A DNA stretch of 64,000 nucleotides. It comes from Cepaea nemoralis. Taxonomy: Eukaryota; Mollusca; Gastropoda; Stylommatophora; Helicidae. The stretch's first letter is position 1, and every line of letters starts with the position of its first letter. Of the stretch, positions 53,640 to 63,856 are shown in pieces. The notes under the pieces were generated by a model. That model saw nothing but the letters and a program-made list of their open reading frames with translations. It was not told the DNA's origin and searched no databases. The position numbers and the translations under genes are program-made. The DNA is taken from positions 46,001 to 110,000 of the forward strand of contig JACEFZ010027929.1 in NCBI GenBank assembly GCA_014155875.1, in the 5' to 3' direction.

Positions 53640-54130
53640 ATTATGATTCCGTTACCTCAACCTGACAGGCATGCGACATAATCCTTTAAAGTATATTCTT
53701 AATCTTTCCATGGGCGGTAGACAAGACGTGGGTGTTAATCATTTACACAGACAATAGAAAATTGCTGTGACTCTCCGATTATCAGCTGGTGGAGTGATTT
53801 GGAGTCCTTGGCAATCTTCATTATATGAAGATGGTGGATAATCCTCCCTTTGCTAACAGGAATAGCATACGATTTCAAAATTCCTCGCAGCAAGGTGAAG
53901 AGAAGGCTCAATCAAAGTAATGCTTGACCATAGCGGGTCAGCATGTCCATATGTCGACGTGCAGTCAGACATCCTTTCTTCAGAAACATTGACAACCTAT
54001 GGATCAGTACTGCATTATTGTCATTGACAGTCTGCTACGTTAGAGCCCAGACGTAGACGAATCAATACGTACAGAGAGCTGAAGTCCAGATAAGTGATTG
54101 GTTGAACTTTCTAAAGGCCATCGAGTTTAG
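53640..54130. other. Unassigned DNA
   Basis: No recognisable content. Confidence 0.5.
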
Positions 54131-54136
54131 TTAAGG

Positions 54137-54345
54137 AGCTTCACCCTAGTTTTTGGCAAAGCATGTGGTTAGGATAGGAGTTTAATCCTAGCTTTTCTAA
54201 ACAACGAGTATTTAATGTAGGAGTTTCACCCCAGCGTTTGGTACAGCATGTGGTTAACATACGGTTTAATTCCACCTTTTTGCAGAAAGTGTATCTAATG
54301 TAAGAGCTGGATTGCAGCTTTTGAAAAGATATGGGGACAAGTTAC
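54137..54345. repeat. Diverged ~42-bp (83-bp dimer) tandem repeat
   Basis: GGAGCTTCACCCTAGTTTTT (54137), GGAGTTTAATCCTAGCTTTT (54177), GGAGTTTCACCCCAGCGTTT (54220) and GGTTTAATTCCACCTTTTTG (54263). Alternate units resemble each other most, implying a dimeric repeat. Confidence 0.7.
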
Positions 54346-54382
54346 GGGCTTGTATCAGATTTTGGAAGGGTATAGTCTAGTC

Positions 54383-55172
54383 CAGAGGTTCCCAAACCAC
54401 GGCCCGCGGGCCAATTCTGGCCCGCCAGCTGTCAGAAAGTGGCACGCGAAGCCTCGTTATTAATATAATATATTTTAATAATTTCACAAATGCGCTCGGA
54501 GCGCCCCGTCAGCGTTTGGCAACAAAACGTTATGAAGTTCCAATATCCCAGCCTTGTCGACCAACCAAAGTGCGCAATGCGCCATATTGTCGTCTGTTAC
54601 AACTGTTTAGCGGAGTCAATAGTATTGTGTTGAAATTAGATTTTTTTCAAATACAAATTTACCGGTAAAGCCTATAAACATGAGTGTGGAAAATCTAAAG
54701 TCAAACAATGGTAAAAAGCGAAAATGTGAAGACGTTGCTTGTCGTGAATTCAACGAAGATTGGACGGAGAAATTTATGTTTATGCCTACCCATAGTGGTA
54801 AACCAGTTTGCTTAATCTGCGGATTTTGTGTTTCTCTTACAAAAAGATTTAATCTGGAACGACACTTCACGACCACACATTCAGTCATAAATGCTCAATA
54901 TCCGATCAATTCGGAGTTAAGAAAAGATTTCATAATTTAAAAAAAAGAAAGTTCCCTGACCAGGCAGCAGTCAGTTTTCACAAAGGCTAACGAACAGAGC
55001 AAGAGTGCTGTTGTTGACTCGAATGAAGTCGCTCTTCTATTGGCTCGTTGACGAAAGTTAAGAAAGGTAAGAATGATATTGCACGACTTTTATAATTTTA
55101 TAACGTTGTGGCCCGCTTAACTACCGAAAATAGAAGTTATGGCCCTCTGCTTGAAAAGCGTGGGAACTACTG
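54383..55172 (+). mobile_element. hAT-family DNA transposon, internally deleted
   Basis: The left end is CAGAGGTTCCCAAACCACGG and the right end AAGCGTGGGAACTACTG, imperfect inverted repeats of the CAGxGGTTCCCAAxC type of hAT elements. The flanks GTCTAGTC (54375-54382) and GTCTAGAC (55173-55180) form an 8-bp duplication with one difference, the hallmark target-site length of hAT. CGGCCCGCGGGCCAATTCTG near the left end and a subterminal GTGGCCCGC at about 55107 are further near-terminal repeats. Only an N-terminal transposase piece remains inside (see CDS), so the element could move only with help from an intact relative. Confidence 0.9.
54680..54940 (+). pseudogene. hAT transposase N-terminal (BED zinc finger) fragment
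   Basis: An 86-codon frame inside the hAT element: FNEDWTEKFMFMPTHSGKPV, then CLICGFCVSLTKRFNLERHF and TTTHS. CLIC plus RHFTTTH gives the Cys-x2-Cys...His-x4-His pattern of a BED-type finger, which binds the transposon ends in hAT transposases of the ZBED5/GTF2IRD2-like branch. After a stop, related codons continue (QQSVFTKANEQSKSAVVDSN, EVALLLAR), the usual next segment of the protein. The dimerisation and catalytic RNase H-like parts are absent, so it cannot transpose. Start taken at the first ATG, about 297 bp inside the left end. Confidence 0.8.
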
Positions 55173-55189
55173 GTCTAGACCAAGGTTGA

Positions 55190-55600
55190 GGAATACATTA
55201 GGAAAAGTTTGGAAGCAATGGAGATGTGGTTCGTGAGACGATTGTTGCGGATTGTTACCTTGGACTGACAGGGAATTTAATAATGATTGCCTGGAATAGG
55301 CTAATGATACAATAGAATATTATACACAACTATAAGAAACAGACAAACAGCGTTCTTAGGCCATGTGATGGGAAGAGAGACACTAGAGAACATCGTGACA
55401 GTTTGAAAGAACAGTTGGAAAACATGCATAGCCAGACAAAAAGAAAATATGCTGGATGAACTGCAGCGGTGGTATGGAGTAATATCATCAGCAGAGTGGG
55501 ATAAGAGCACCAGAGGAAGCGGGATCTGTGGAAAGACGTGAACGCCTATGCCAGCTGGCAATGTATATGAAGATGATAATAATGCTGATGTATCCGCATA
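55190..55600 (+). pseudogene. RTE-like LINE 3' remnant
   Basis: EEYIRKSLEAMEMWFVRRLL (compare AEKHLMAVEMWFLRKM in LINE-R), a diverged middle, then KKKICWMNCSGG-type and CQLAMYMKMI codons like the 1060-1285 copy (PSPADMAHGDDDE). Frames are broken; only the last third of ORF2 is represented. Confidence 0.6.
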
Positions 55601-55604
55601 GGGA

Positions 55605-56395
55605 CTTAGTTTCTCTAATTTTGGAAGGGAACGTGCGAAAAAAAAAAAAAAAACATTGCTCTAATGGAAAAGATGTTAACAACAGACATAGTTGCGACTT
55701 ACGCAATTTCTCACCTCTTAAGACAGACTGAGTATATATATATGCTTCCTCTTTGTGCCTAACGTCATTGCCCGCCAGAAAAACATAAACAATAAAAGTA
55801 AAATACACAGCGTTTCGGGAGCTGACTGAAATTATCACTTTCACTGGCATTATCCGGATAACTTACAGATATTAGACCAGCAAACAATTGCATTTTCTAT
55901 GTCTTCGGATATCGTATACGTATCGTTCCCAAGTGACAGTCAATTCGTCCACTAGAGGAATAACGAATTAAATCTGTGTGCTCCCCATCTACACCCCGAG
56001 GATATTTTTCTGGCAATCACGATTACTACTGCGGAATTAATTAGTTTTCAGAGGTCCGTGATACGGAAGCCATGCGTGCTGCCTCTGGCTATAAGGATGT
56101 CAAAAATAAAGGTAATACATACATTGCAAAATGCTGCGATAAAGGCAGATGGTGGGGGGAGGGGCAGGTTTGTTCTGTTTTCGCATATAATAGGTAAATC
56201 ATATAATGATGTGTTAAGCAAATCCATCCGTAACACCATATGTGACCAGAAAATAGCCTTAAAAGTCTCTAGACGAAAGACTATCAAATCAGCCAAATAC
56301 TATGACAAAACAGAATATGTATTAACTGTGAGGAATAACAAGAAAGTGACGAATCAAGAACGTCACAATTAGACTTATCTGTTTCTAAATCGCGA
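55605..56395. other. Unassigned DNA
   Basis: A 104-codon plus frame at 56058-56372 is Lys/Ile-rich and unrecognised; an equally long frame overlaps on minus. I do not call a gene. Confidence 0.45.
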
Positions 56396-56399
56396 TAAT

Positions 56400-56645
56400 A
56401 GAAGTGAACCATGTGAGTGAGTGGCACCTTGCAGTCTTGACAGACCAAAGTATGTGAGTTTGAATGAGGCCAATATTCCATCACAATGCCTGGGCAAAGC
56501 TTCAGAGAAACATGTGATGCCCAAACGACATGTTCCCTCTCTCGGCCTAATCTTGTGTATTCCAGAGGATTAGGTAACCAATACGTCTGGCGCAAGGTAG
56601 GCTGCAGACGCTGGCTGAACCATGTACTGATTGTATATAACAATA
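56400..56645 (-). mobile_element. Repeat W, minus copy
   Basis: The reverse complement reads GTCTGCAGCCTACCTTGCGC, CAGACGTATTGGTTACCTAA, CGAGAGAGGGAACATGTCGT, GGGCATCACATGTTTCTCTG and CCCAGGCATTGTGATGGAAT. It carries one CTGCAGC...CTTG word, the counterpart of the 27-bp unit. Confidence 0.8.
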
Positions 56646-56723
56646 CTAGACGTGAGCCATGAATGCCATTACCAGCATAAACTGTTTGTATCTAACGAAT
56701 GTCAATACCAGACGTAAATGTTT

Positions 56724-56850
56724 GTATATAAGGATACACGAGTTTCTTTTTATGTAAGAATACAAGAGTATGTTTATACATGAGGATATACGAGTCTGTT
56801 TGTATATAGGGATAAACGAGTCTGTTTGTATATAAGGATACTCCGGTCTG
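56724..56850. repeat. Degenerate ~26-30-bp tandem repeat
   Basis: About five units around ACGAGTCTGTTTGTATATAG and GGATAA. Confidence 0.8.
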
Positions 56851-57062
56851 TCACAGAAGTCAATACTAGATTTAAAGGTGTATATAAAGGGATATAAGCT
56901 CTGAACCATAAATGCCAACATTAAATTCATTTGTTGAAAGCCGACTATTTCTAAGATTATCTAAGAGAGCAAACATAGCAATATCAATAATTTAAACTCA
57001 GAAGCCTCAAAAACAATATGATGGCCTGAGATATATCAAATTAAGTGAATAGTTTTGTTGTT

Positions 57063-57222
57063 TTTGAATAACGAAGACACAAACAATAGATTGCACGATT
57101 TATTGCCTGGCATATTTCGCTGCATCTCGTCAGGTACATACTGCAGAAATCACACAACTTACGTGAAATTAACTAGATAAATCCTTCAAGTTGAAATATA
57201 CACAATTTCGCACAGTAATGTC
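57063..57222 (-). repeat. Penelope terminal repeat, inverted left copy
   Basis: The reverse complement is almost identical to 57975-58133: GACATTACTGTGCGAAATTG, TCAACTTGAAGGATTTATCT, GATGCAGCGAAATATGCCAG, CAATCTATTGTTTGTGTCTT. Only two or three differences over about 160 bp. Confidence 0.92.
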
Positions 57223-57236
57223 AGTACCTAAATTTT

Positions 57237-57968
57237 CAGAGCTTCACACCTGTCCAGTACAAACGGGGCTTAGTACGGACCTTGTTTGACCGTGCTAGAA
57301 AGATATGCACCCAGGACACACTGACAGAGGAATTTGAAACTCTGAAGAATGTCTTAAACCTGAATGGGTACTCCACAGGATTTATAAAGCGCCATTGCCA
57401 ACAGCCCAAACCCAAAGCAGACGTAACTACAGTCCCTAAACTCAAGGTATTCATCCAGCTAACCTTTCGAGGGGATGACGTAATGCAACGTCTACAAGAC
57501 CGGCTTACTACAGCAGTAGGTCGAACATTCTGTGCGGCAACTCCAGTCATTAGATGTAAAACCGTACCCATTCCTACACCAACAGTCAAAGAGCCTGTTC
57601 CTCTGTACGCCACAAACAATTGTATTTACCAATTCACATGTAGATGCCAGGCCGTTTACATTGGTCGAACGGAGAGACAGCTTAACAAACGGGTGTCAGA
57701 ACACATACCTCAATGGGTCAACAAGATACAACACACAGGAGATGCTAGCCGCGAGGAGCCGACACACCGGAAGCTCCCGGCGTCTTCAATCGGCAGGCAC
57801 ATTGTTGCCAGTGGCCATGTTGTGTCCAGAGACACTGCATTTCGCGTGTTGTTTAGAACACAGAATACTCGCTTGTTAAAATTTGCAGAAGCAATTATGA
57901 TCTATCAACGCAAGCCAGAATTGTGTAAACAGAAAGACATGTTAGTCAGCTTAAAATTACCGTGGTAG
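57237..57968 (+). pseudogene. Penelope-like element: end of reverse transcriptase plus GIY-YIG endonuclease
   Basis: An open frame of about 240 codons without a true start: the element is 5'-truncated, and the frame begins at the junction with the inverted terminal repeat (TPVQYKRGLVRTLFDRARKI). Numbering from the TTG at 57282, residues 1-60 fit the C-terminal extension of Penelope RT. Residues 115-141 are the GIY-YIG core: IY (115-116), the CRC pair (120-122), YIG (126-128), Arg 129 and His 141. SSIGRHIVASGH (169-180) and the acidic Glu 203 in FAEAIMI complete the nuclease fold, and KP follows at 211-212, as usual. The nuclease nicks target DNA during insertion. Catalytic residues are present and the frame has no stop, so the domain may have been intact when inserted, but without RT the copy cannot act alone. 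Ends LKLPW, stop at 57966-57968. Confidence 0.9.
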
Positions 57969-57974
57969 ACAATC

Positions 57975-58133
57975 GACATTACTGTGCGAAATTGTGTATA
58001 TTTCAACTTGAAGGATTTATCTAGTTAATTTCACGAAAGTTGTGTGATTTCTGCAGTATGTACTTGACGAGATGCAGCGAAATATGCCAGGCAATAAATC
58101 GTGCAATCTATTGTTTGTGTCTTCGTTATTCAA
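57975..58133 (+). repeat. Penelope terminal repeat, right copy
   Basis: Follows the stop codon by a few bases and mirrors 57063-57222. A further 30 bp (ATTCACTACGGGAAAACATT) also occur in the copy at 34175-34195 but not at the left arm, so the left arm is slightly shorter. Confidence 0.92.
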
Positions 58134-58159
58134 ATTCACTACGGGAAAACATTGTTTTG

Positions 58160-58220
58160 AGTTTTGTTGTTGTTGTTGTTATTGTTGTTGTTATTGTTGT
58201 TGTTGTTGTTGTTGTTTATA
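58160..58220. repeat. (GTT)n microsatellite
   Basis: GTT units with two ATT breaks, at the 3' end of the Penelope copy. Confidence 0.96.
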
Positions 58221-58224
58221 TTAA

Positions 58225-58635
58225 GTGAATAAATGAATAATACTTTGGCTGAAACACCAAGACATATAGCCACAGGTATTATTTGTTTGTGGAACATTTA
58301 TTATCCCGACGTAATTTCACATCCAAAACGAAATCTTTCTGTTTACACAAAACTGATTAGAACAGACTAATTGCTAGGGCCTCACTATATTTGAGCAATC
58401 GTTTATTGTAATTAGCGATTAAGCGGTTCCAGCCAGTGTTGTGCAAACAGAAAGATTGTTGTTCAGAAGCTACACTACTTACAGTTGCCAGTCGAAGGTT
58501 GAGGATACATTTAGCTTGTGTGCCGCCTACGAGCGTCGATTGATTTATAAAAGTGCCGTATTAACACCATAGAGACGAATAGGTCGTGTTTCATGGAAAC
58601 AAAAACAATCAAATGCAGAGGTCCTAGAATAGCTG
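58225..58635. other. Unassigned DNA
   Basis: No recognisable content. Confidence 0.5.
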
Positions 58636-58639
58636 GGAA

Positions 58640-58908
58640 TTAAGAGAGAGTTAATGAAAGAAATAAAGAGGAGATAAGTGAAATATTTTGGCCACGTTAA
58701 AAGACATGATACTCTTATAAAAACCATAATTTAAGGCAAGGCTGAGGGCAAGCGAGCAAGAGGCAGACAACGATACAAGTGGGAGGATAACATCAAGAGA
58801 TGGACGATCACCAGCCTGACAGAATGTACAGTCAAGGCAAGAGACAGACAGTGTTGGAGATCCATTTCAGCCAACCTTCGTTGCGGAGACGGCACCTGAT
58901 TGATTGAT
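58640..58908 (+). pseudogene. RTE-like LINE 3' remnant with (TTGA)n tail
   Basis: VKYFGHVKRHDTLIKTI, then GKAEGKRARGRQRYKWEDNI, RWTITSLTECTVKARDRQCW and RSISANLRCGDGT, followed by GATTGATTGATTG. This order (FGHVxRHxxL...GKRxRGRQRxxWxDNI...W...DR..WR) is complete for the last 90 residues or so of an RTE-like ORF2; one stop and one frameshift. The family end (GDGT, stop) and tail differ from LINE-R. Confidence 0.78.
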
Positions 58909-58914
58909 TGAACA

Positions 58915-59585
58915 CCATATGCTCAGTACTCCGCAAAGAATGTGAAAAGGTCTCTTAATTTTTAACGTTGTCATTTTGCTGAAATGGATTATTTGTTCCC
59001 AGGGTTTTTATTTCTTTTTCTTTCTTTCTTGAATTGCACGGTTTATTCATACATCCAATTTACACAATATCTAATCTATACTGACTGACACTATTATCCC
59101 CGGAGGCATAGAAACTTCAGAAATTGCAGATCTAATTTTCCTAAACGGCGAAAACATTATTTCAGGAGATATTGGAAGAACATATCCTGCCCGTAGTTGA
59201 TAAAAGAAATCCGCTCAGTGTTCTCAGCAGGAACGTCAACCTGCTCGGCTATGACAGCATTACGTGAAGCAATCTTCACATTCTCCGTGTCTCACAGGAG
59301 ATGGCACTTCGATCGGATTCCCATATACACAAACCAAGGTGGCTGGCCTTCCCAAAAGCATCCTTAACGTCGAGTTTTGCATTTCGTGAATCCACTTCAC
59401 CGGCACAGTTAGTTGCACTAAATGTATCTCTGAAGTCGTAGCCTCTTCAGACGTTCTGGATTATAACGGAAATATATATTGTGTGTTATATTTTGAGAAA
59501 GAAGATGTATTTGTTTCGTGTTATGTAATCTTATAGCTAGACATCATTTGTAATGTAATGTCGCTTCAGAGATCACAGATAGTGA
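58915..59585. other. Unassigned DNA
   Basis: No recognisable content. Confidence 0.5.
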
Positions 59586-59589
59586 GAAT

Positions 59590-59766
59590 TGTATGAATAT
59601 TTTGCCCTGGCCATGCAGGGGTGCGGGGGGAATTAACAGACTGACAGGCTAGCAGGGAATGCACCTCTTGGTGGTACTGTAGATTGCCTATGGACAATGT
59701 GGAGGCTGTCGTGCGCTTGTGGGACCAGGTGGAAAGTGCGGAGGAACAGATTGAGAACCCATATGT
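59590..59766 (+). pseudogene. LINE-H fragment, plus
   Basis: GHAGVRG, an altered RLTG stretch, and DNVEAVVRLWDQVESAEEQI align with the SPGHAGVLGNKQVDRLAG and DKADVVAALWEHxxxxEEQ stretches of LINE-H at 32219-33010 and 9901. It breaks off at 59766, where SINE B begins. Confidence 0.6.
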
Positions 59767-59774
59767 CTTGGCTT

Positions 59775-59885
59775 GGGGAATAACATACAAGTACCTCTGC
59801 AGTAGCATTAATCCACACGTTAAAATCAGTCCGATGAATTAGATGTGTGTGGGTTGCGCTTGAATTCAAAGCAAATGAACAAATA
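59775..59885 (+). mobile_element. SINE B, 3' part
   Basis: ATAACATACAAGTACCTCTG and GTGTGGGTTGCGCTTGAATT plus CAAAGCAAATGAAC match the SINE B end. The head is absent. Confidence 0.6.
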
Positions 59886-59889
59886 ACAT

Positions 59890-60155
59890 TAATAAATGCC
59901 CACATGTGTTCAATCTGTATTGCTTGTGCTCCATAGATTGTTTGTATAGTCGCTCTTGTTGCTGATTCTCTAAATCACTGTATCCTACAAGTCAGCCGAG
60001 TATCCAAACTCGGTACACACAAATAGGTGACGGGGTGGTCCTTGAACTGGGATTATTCTGCATGTTATGTCTGTGTCACCTTTTTTAACCCATTTGTTGC
60101 CACCCTTGATCTTGGATAACTGAATATCTTTACTTGTTTCTTTTTGTGGTAAATA
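59890..60155. other. Unassigned DNA
   Basis: Adjoins the mariner remnant; part of it may be mariner 3' flank. Confidence 0.4.
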
Positions 60156-60159
60156 TAAT

Positions 60160-60482
60160 CTGAAAAAGTACAGAACAAATGTATCAGTTTTAGATGTAGT
60201 CACCACTGCGTTCAATGCTAGTTCTCCGGCGCCGATAATTTGATAGGATCCATGTAGAAAATAATTTTCTTGGTTGCGTGTTTAACCACTCATGCACCAA
60301 CTGTTGTACCTATTCATCGGACCGAAAAAAGTCTTTACTCCCAATGACTCCTTGAGTTTTCCAAACAGGTGGAAATCACTTGGGGCTAGGTCTGGCGAGC
60401 GCGGGGGATATGATACACACTGAAAGTGAAGGTCAGTGATCAAAACACGTATAACACAACAATGCTCCTCTTTACAGCGTGT
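60160..60482 (-). pseudogene. mariner transposase C-terminal remnant
   Basis: On minus the frame from 60500 gives YPPRSPDLAPSDFHLFGKLK, the mariner signature holding the last catalytic Asp of the DD34D triad, in SPDLAPSD (residues 35-42 of that frame). A frameshift near 60330 moves the reading to LVHEWLNTQPRKLFSTWILS and RTSIERSGDYI, the typical end of mariner transposases (W...RxxxCIExxGDYIEK). The N-terminal half, the first two Asp residues and the inverted repeats were not seen, so the copy is dead. Confidence 0.82.
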
Positions 60483-60596
60483 CAAAAATGGGGCGGCCAT
60501 CTTTAAAATGTCTCTCTGACGTCACCGTGTTTGTTTGCACTATGATGTTACGTGCTTTAAACTCTTGACACCCTTAACAACAATATTGACAGGTAA

Positions 60597-60845
60597 TGCC
60601 GGCTTCGTGGCTTAGAGGTTATGACTTTTCTCCGTAATCTCGTATACTCTCGTCGGTAACGTGATGACGGTTAGAATCAGCAGTGGTTCGAATCGCATCG
60701 GTAACTTACGGGGTATGTGAGTCGGCCGCTCAGAAAGCAATGGCAAACTACTGAGCGTAATCTTGCCAAGAAATCAACATACAGCTGAAAGATGCTGGTG
60801 TTGACAGCTAAGTCCTGCAAAGGATATGCAAAAAAAAAAAAAAGA
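60597..60845 (+). mobile_element. SINE C, plus copy
   Basis: GCCGGCTTCGTGGCTTAGAG, GTAATCTCGTATACTCTCGT, GTGGTTCGAATCGCATCGG, GAAAGCAATGGCAAACTACT and AAAGGATATGC followed by an A-run. Nearly identical to 42676-42915. Confidence 0.87.
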
Positions 60846-60849
60846 TTAT

Positions 60850-61265
60850 TATAATTTCTATCACACTTTTAAGGTTTTCAATTGAAGCCCCTCTCATAGA
60901 TCTCGTAGGATCGAGGGACAATTAAATACGCTGGAATAGTCTTTAAAGAACATATATACATCTATTTTATATTTCACAAATTCTCAAAAACTATTTTTAT
61001 AATGTGTACATCAATGCTGTGCTTTTTTCCCAAAAGAATCCATTTTGGTCGTATTCTTTCTAGTTTTATTGTATTACATATTCTTTTCTCTTTGTTGTTG
61101 TTGTTAGTTTGTTGTTGTTGACAATTCTTACAAATACTTTTGTCAAGATTCATAGTGAATAATCTATCTATGTTATGCACAATCTATTGACCTAGTTTTA
61201 TTTTAAGTTACGATCTTAATTAGTATTTTTAAACAGCACAGTGGCTTAGACAGAATAGTAATAGA
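60850..61265. other. Unassigned AT-rich DNA
   Basis: Contains a short GTTGTTGTT patch at 61091-61122; otherwise nothing. Confidence 0.5.
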
Positions 61266-61269
61266 ATTA

Positions 61270-61425
61270 ATGGTTTCTGGAAGATGCTGCAGGGATCGAC
61301 GAATACGAAAGTGGGATTACGAAATTAAAGACACCTTGCAAAAGAAAGTACACGAGGCAGATAAACCAGCGGAAGATCGAGAGTCTTTCCAGCGAGCCCT
61401 AATGAGAGCGACGTTCTGTATATAA
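61270..61425 (+). pseudogene. RTE-like LINE 3' scrap
   Basis: GATGCTGCAGGGATCGACGA, ATACGAAAGTGGGATTACGA and GAGTCTTTCCAGCGAGCCCT translate with breaks to an RRxRKWDYEI...DRESFQRALM-like C-terminus. Weak. Confidence 0.4.
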
Positions 61426-61574
61426 AATGCTTCATAAATGAATAGCGATGATAAGTGATTCTTCTAAATCTATAGGGATCTACCAACTGTTCTGTATGGC
61501 GTTTAACAGATTATTAATTGTATAAACATGAAAGTTGTATTCAACAGTTTGTTGCAAACCCTTTGCACAATGTT

Positions 61575-61750
61575 GCTCTCATCATCGACGCTTAGAGAAA
61601 AGGCGAGACGCACATATAATCAGATTGCTACTGGTATTATTGGGGTTGGAACTCTTCGCTGGCTTCTGAGGATGGGGATGGAGCGCTTATGGGTATGCCC
61701 CGAATGCTGTGATGTCGATTCCTAAATCAATAAATCAATCAATCAATCAT
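61575..61750 (+). mobile_element. 5'-truncated LINE-H 3' end
   Basis: TLREKARRTYNQIATGIIGV, GTLRWLLRMGMERLWVCPEC and CDVDS before a stop, then AAATCAATAAATCAATCAAT. The same C-terminus as 9901-10172 with few replacements. At about 50 codons it is a very short insertion. Confidence 0.85.
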
Positions 61751-61767
61751 GGCGCGCACGATATTCT

Positions 61768-61920
61768 CTCGATCGCTTGACATTTCTCCTGCATCATGCA
61801 CATGCCAGTGTGCTTGCAATGCCCTGTGTCCGTCTTTCGGACACTGATTGACTCCTGCAGCTTTTTCCAGGAACCATAACTTCCATCAGTATTCTTTCAA
61901 AGCCACTGTGACTAGATAAG
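61768..61920. repeat. Partial match to the repeat at 2376-2500
   Basis: CTCTCGATCGCTTGACATTT, CTCCTGCATCATGCACATGC and GGAACCATAACTTCCATCAG parallel 2376-2490. Confidence 0.4.
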
Positions 61921-61999
61921 CTAATAATGGTGAAATATAGTATGTATACTTGAGTAAACTAGTAAATAACGATGTATAGGTGCACACATTTTGTAGCAC

Positions 62000-62145
62000 T
62001 TCTACCAACTTTAAAGTGATTTGCACATCTCATCAGGCTAAAACCCCATCAATTACAAGTAAGGGCAACCAACAGAAAAGTATCTCCGTAAAGAGCTAAA
62101 GGTAGACCAGGAACACGATTGACAGACAATATCAAGAGTCATTAT
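62000..62145 (+). pseudogene. Possible LINE C-terminal scrap
   Basis: CCGTAAAGAGCTAAAGGTAG, ACCAGGAACACGATTGACAG resembles KGRPGTRLTD...I of RTE-like ends. Weak. Confidence 0.3.
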
Positions 62146-62149
62146 CATC

Positions 62150-62395
62150 ATATCCCCTGCCAACAGACGTAGACGTTTATGCTTCTCCGCAAATCTGGGT
62201 CATAAAAGTTCTGGATCACCTCTGCTGATGACATTCTCTCATGCCACGAGGTAGTCGCAACATTTGTCTCCGGAACCACATCTCTGTTGCCTCCAGCCTT
62301 TTAACATGTTCATTTACGTTTCATGATTCACTATCATACAGCGGAACATATTCTATATAACACTTTAGTTCTCTCTTTCAAACAATCAATGGAAG
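62150..62395 (-). pseudogene. LINE remnant, minus
   Basis: The minus translation includes KVLYRICSA, then a broken segment with EATEMWFRRQMLRLPRGMRE-like codons around 62300-62235 (GGCATGAGAGAATGTCATCA on minus). This fits the EMWFLRxMLRI...R block of RTE-like elements. Orientation is opposite to the preceding scrap. Confidence 0.5.
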
Positions 62396-62399
62396 TCAC

Positions 62400-63850
62400 T
62401 TATCATCTGTGAGAAAGAGAGCACTTAAGTGTTGTTATAGTGAACTTGTTTTCCTGTGTAGAATTTTGTGTGAATCTAGGGTAAGCAAAACAATTACGAA
62501 AACGACGCATGCCAGGCAATACACATGGCCTTGAAAATAAAGCGTAGACTTCACTCATCTTTACGCTTAATAGCAAGTGGAGATTTAGAAACTGGCCATC
62601 ATCCACCTGAAGTCTGGCAAATTTATTTCAGTAATTATTCCAACCATTATCTGATCTGTTGATATATTATTGTAATGAATGTTACCCCGAATACTTGAAA
62701 TTCCCGTTATGATGCTGGCGCCAGCAAAGGAACATTTGTGAGGTGATCTAAGTCCCATTACTGCTTGTAACGTCAATACCCATAGCTAGGCCACATACGT
62801 CTTGTGTCTATTCCATTGTATTTGTCCACGAGCCACAATAAATAAACTAAATGGTATCAACATTTCGAAAAATAAGTCCTGTCCTTTTCATGAGGTTCAT
62901 GACACAGCAGGAAACAATACAACTAACGGATTAACTTTGAAGCCGTATAAAACAGAGATGGCTCATTTTCAGTTCGATAAGTGTGGTTTATGATTTATGT
63001 CTGTGTCGCGAGCATATTTTAGAGGGTAGGAATTTCCTCGAAACGTTGCTAACAATTAGTTTATTTCATTTCGACACTACTGGACACATTTATTATACAA
63101 TAACCGATAAGAAACTTCAAACAGATTCAACATTTAATTTACAACAAGCAACTCGTTTTACGTTAAACAACTTACAATTAAACCGGCTATTATAATATTT
63201 TATAGTGACATACTTTAACAGACAATCATCAATGAGTACTTCGCGAATCTTATATCTTATCTAACGACAACTGAACGTTATTAAAATAATGTTCACAGTA
63301 ACTGATTAAAGTATTATGATAGTCTTGCATGTGCCATAAATATATATTATTCAATTTATTTGTCGTCAGTTATGTGTCGTTTTATTGGATGTCGTTATTT
63401 GACCTTTGCTTACATACGTAAGAATATTGTACGGTAAAAGTCAAGGTAACGCAATATTGACTTTTGCCTGAAGGTGTGTATAATGACCTTCAGTGTAATA
63501 GATCATGTTACTGTGTCATGTCGCTACCAGTTTCCTTTTTGTTTGTTTGTTGTTGCAATACCATCTTCCCCCACCTCCACTCATCTCAAGGAAAATCGAA
63601 TGCGTTATTTTATTACCCGGATGTCGGAAGAATATCGTAACATCATTTAGAACTCATCAGACTGTTTTAAAATGTATACACATGGTTTTCAGTATCAGGA
63701 ACAACGACAACACGCCTAAGTGTACATTCATACCATATATTACATATTTTTTCAAGAAATTGTCATCAATATCTTATTACAGTTTCCATCGTTTGCACAG
63801 AACTATTTGCAAAAAACAAAACAAAAAATTATTGTTTCAATCCTTTGATA
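62400..63850. other. Unassigned AT-rich DNA
   Basis: About 1.4 kb with only 60-70-codon frames, none recognised, and no repeat structure seen. Confidence 0.5.
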
Positions 63851-63856
63851 CGATCA

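Noticed and set aside
56058..56372. 104-codon plus frame, Lys- and Ile-rich
   Set aside because: No recognisable family; a competing minus frame overlaps it and there is no transcriptional signal I can trust.
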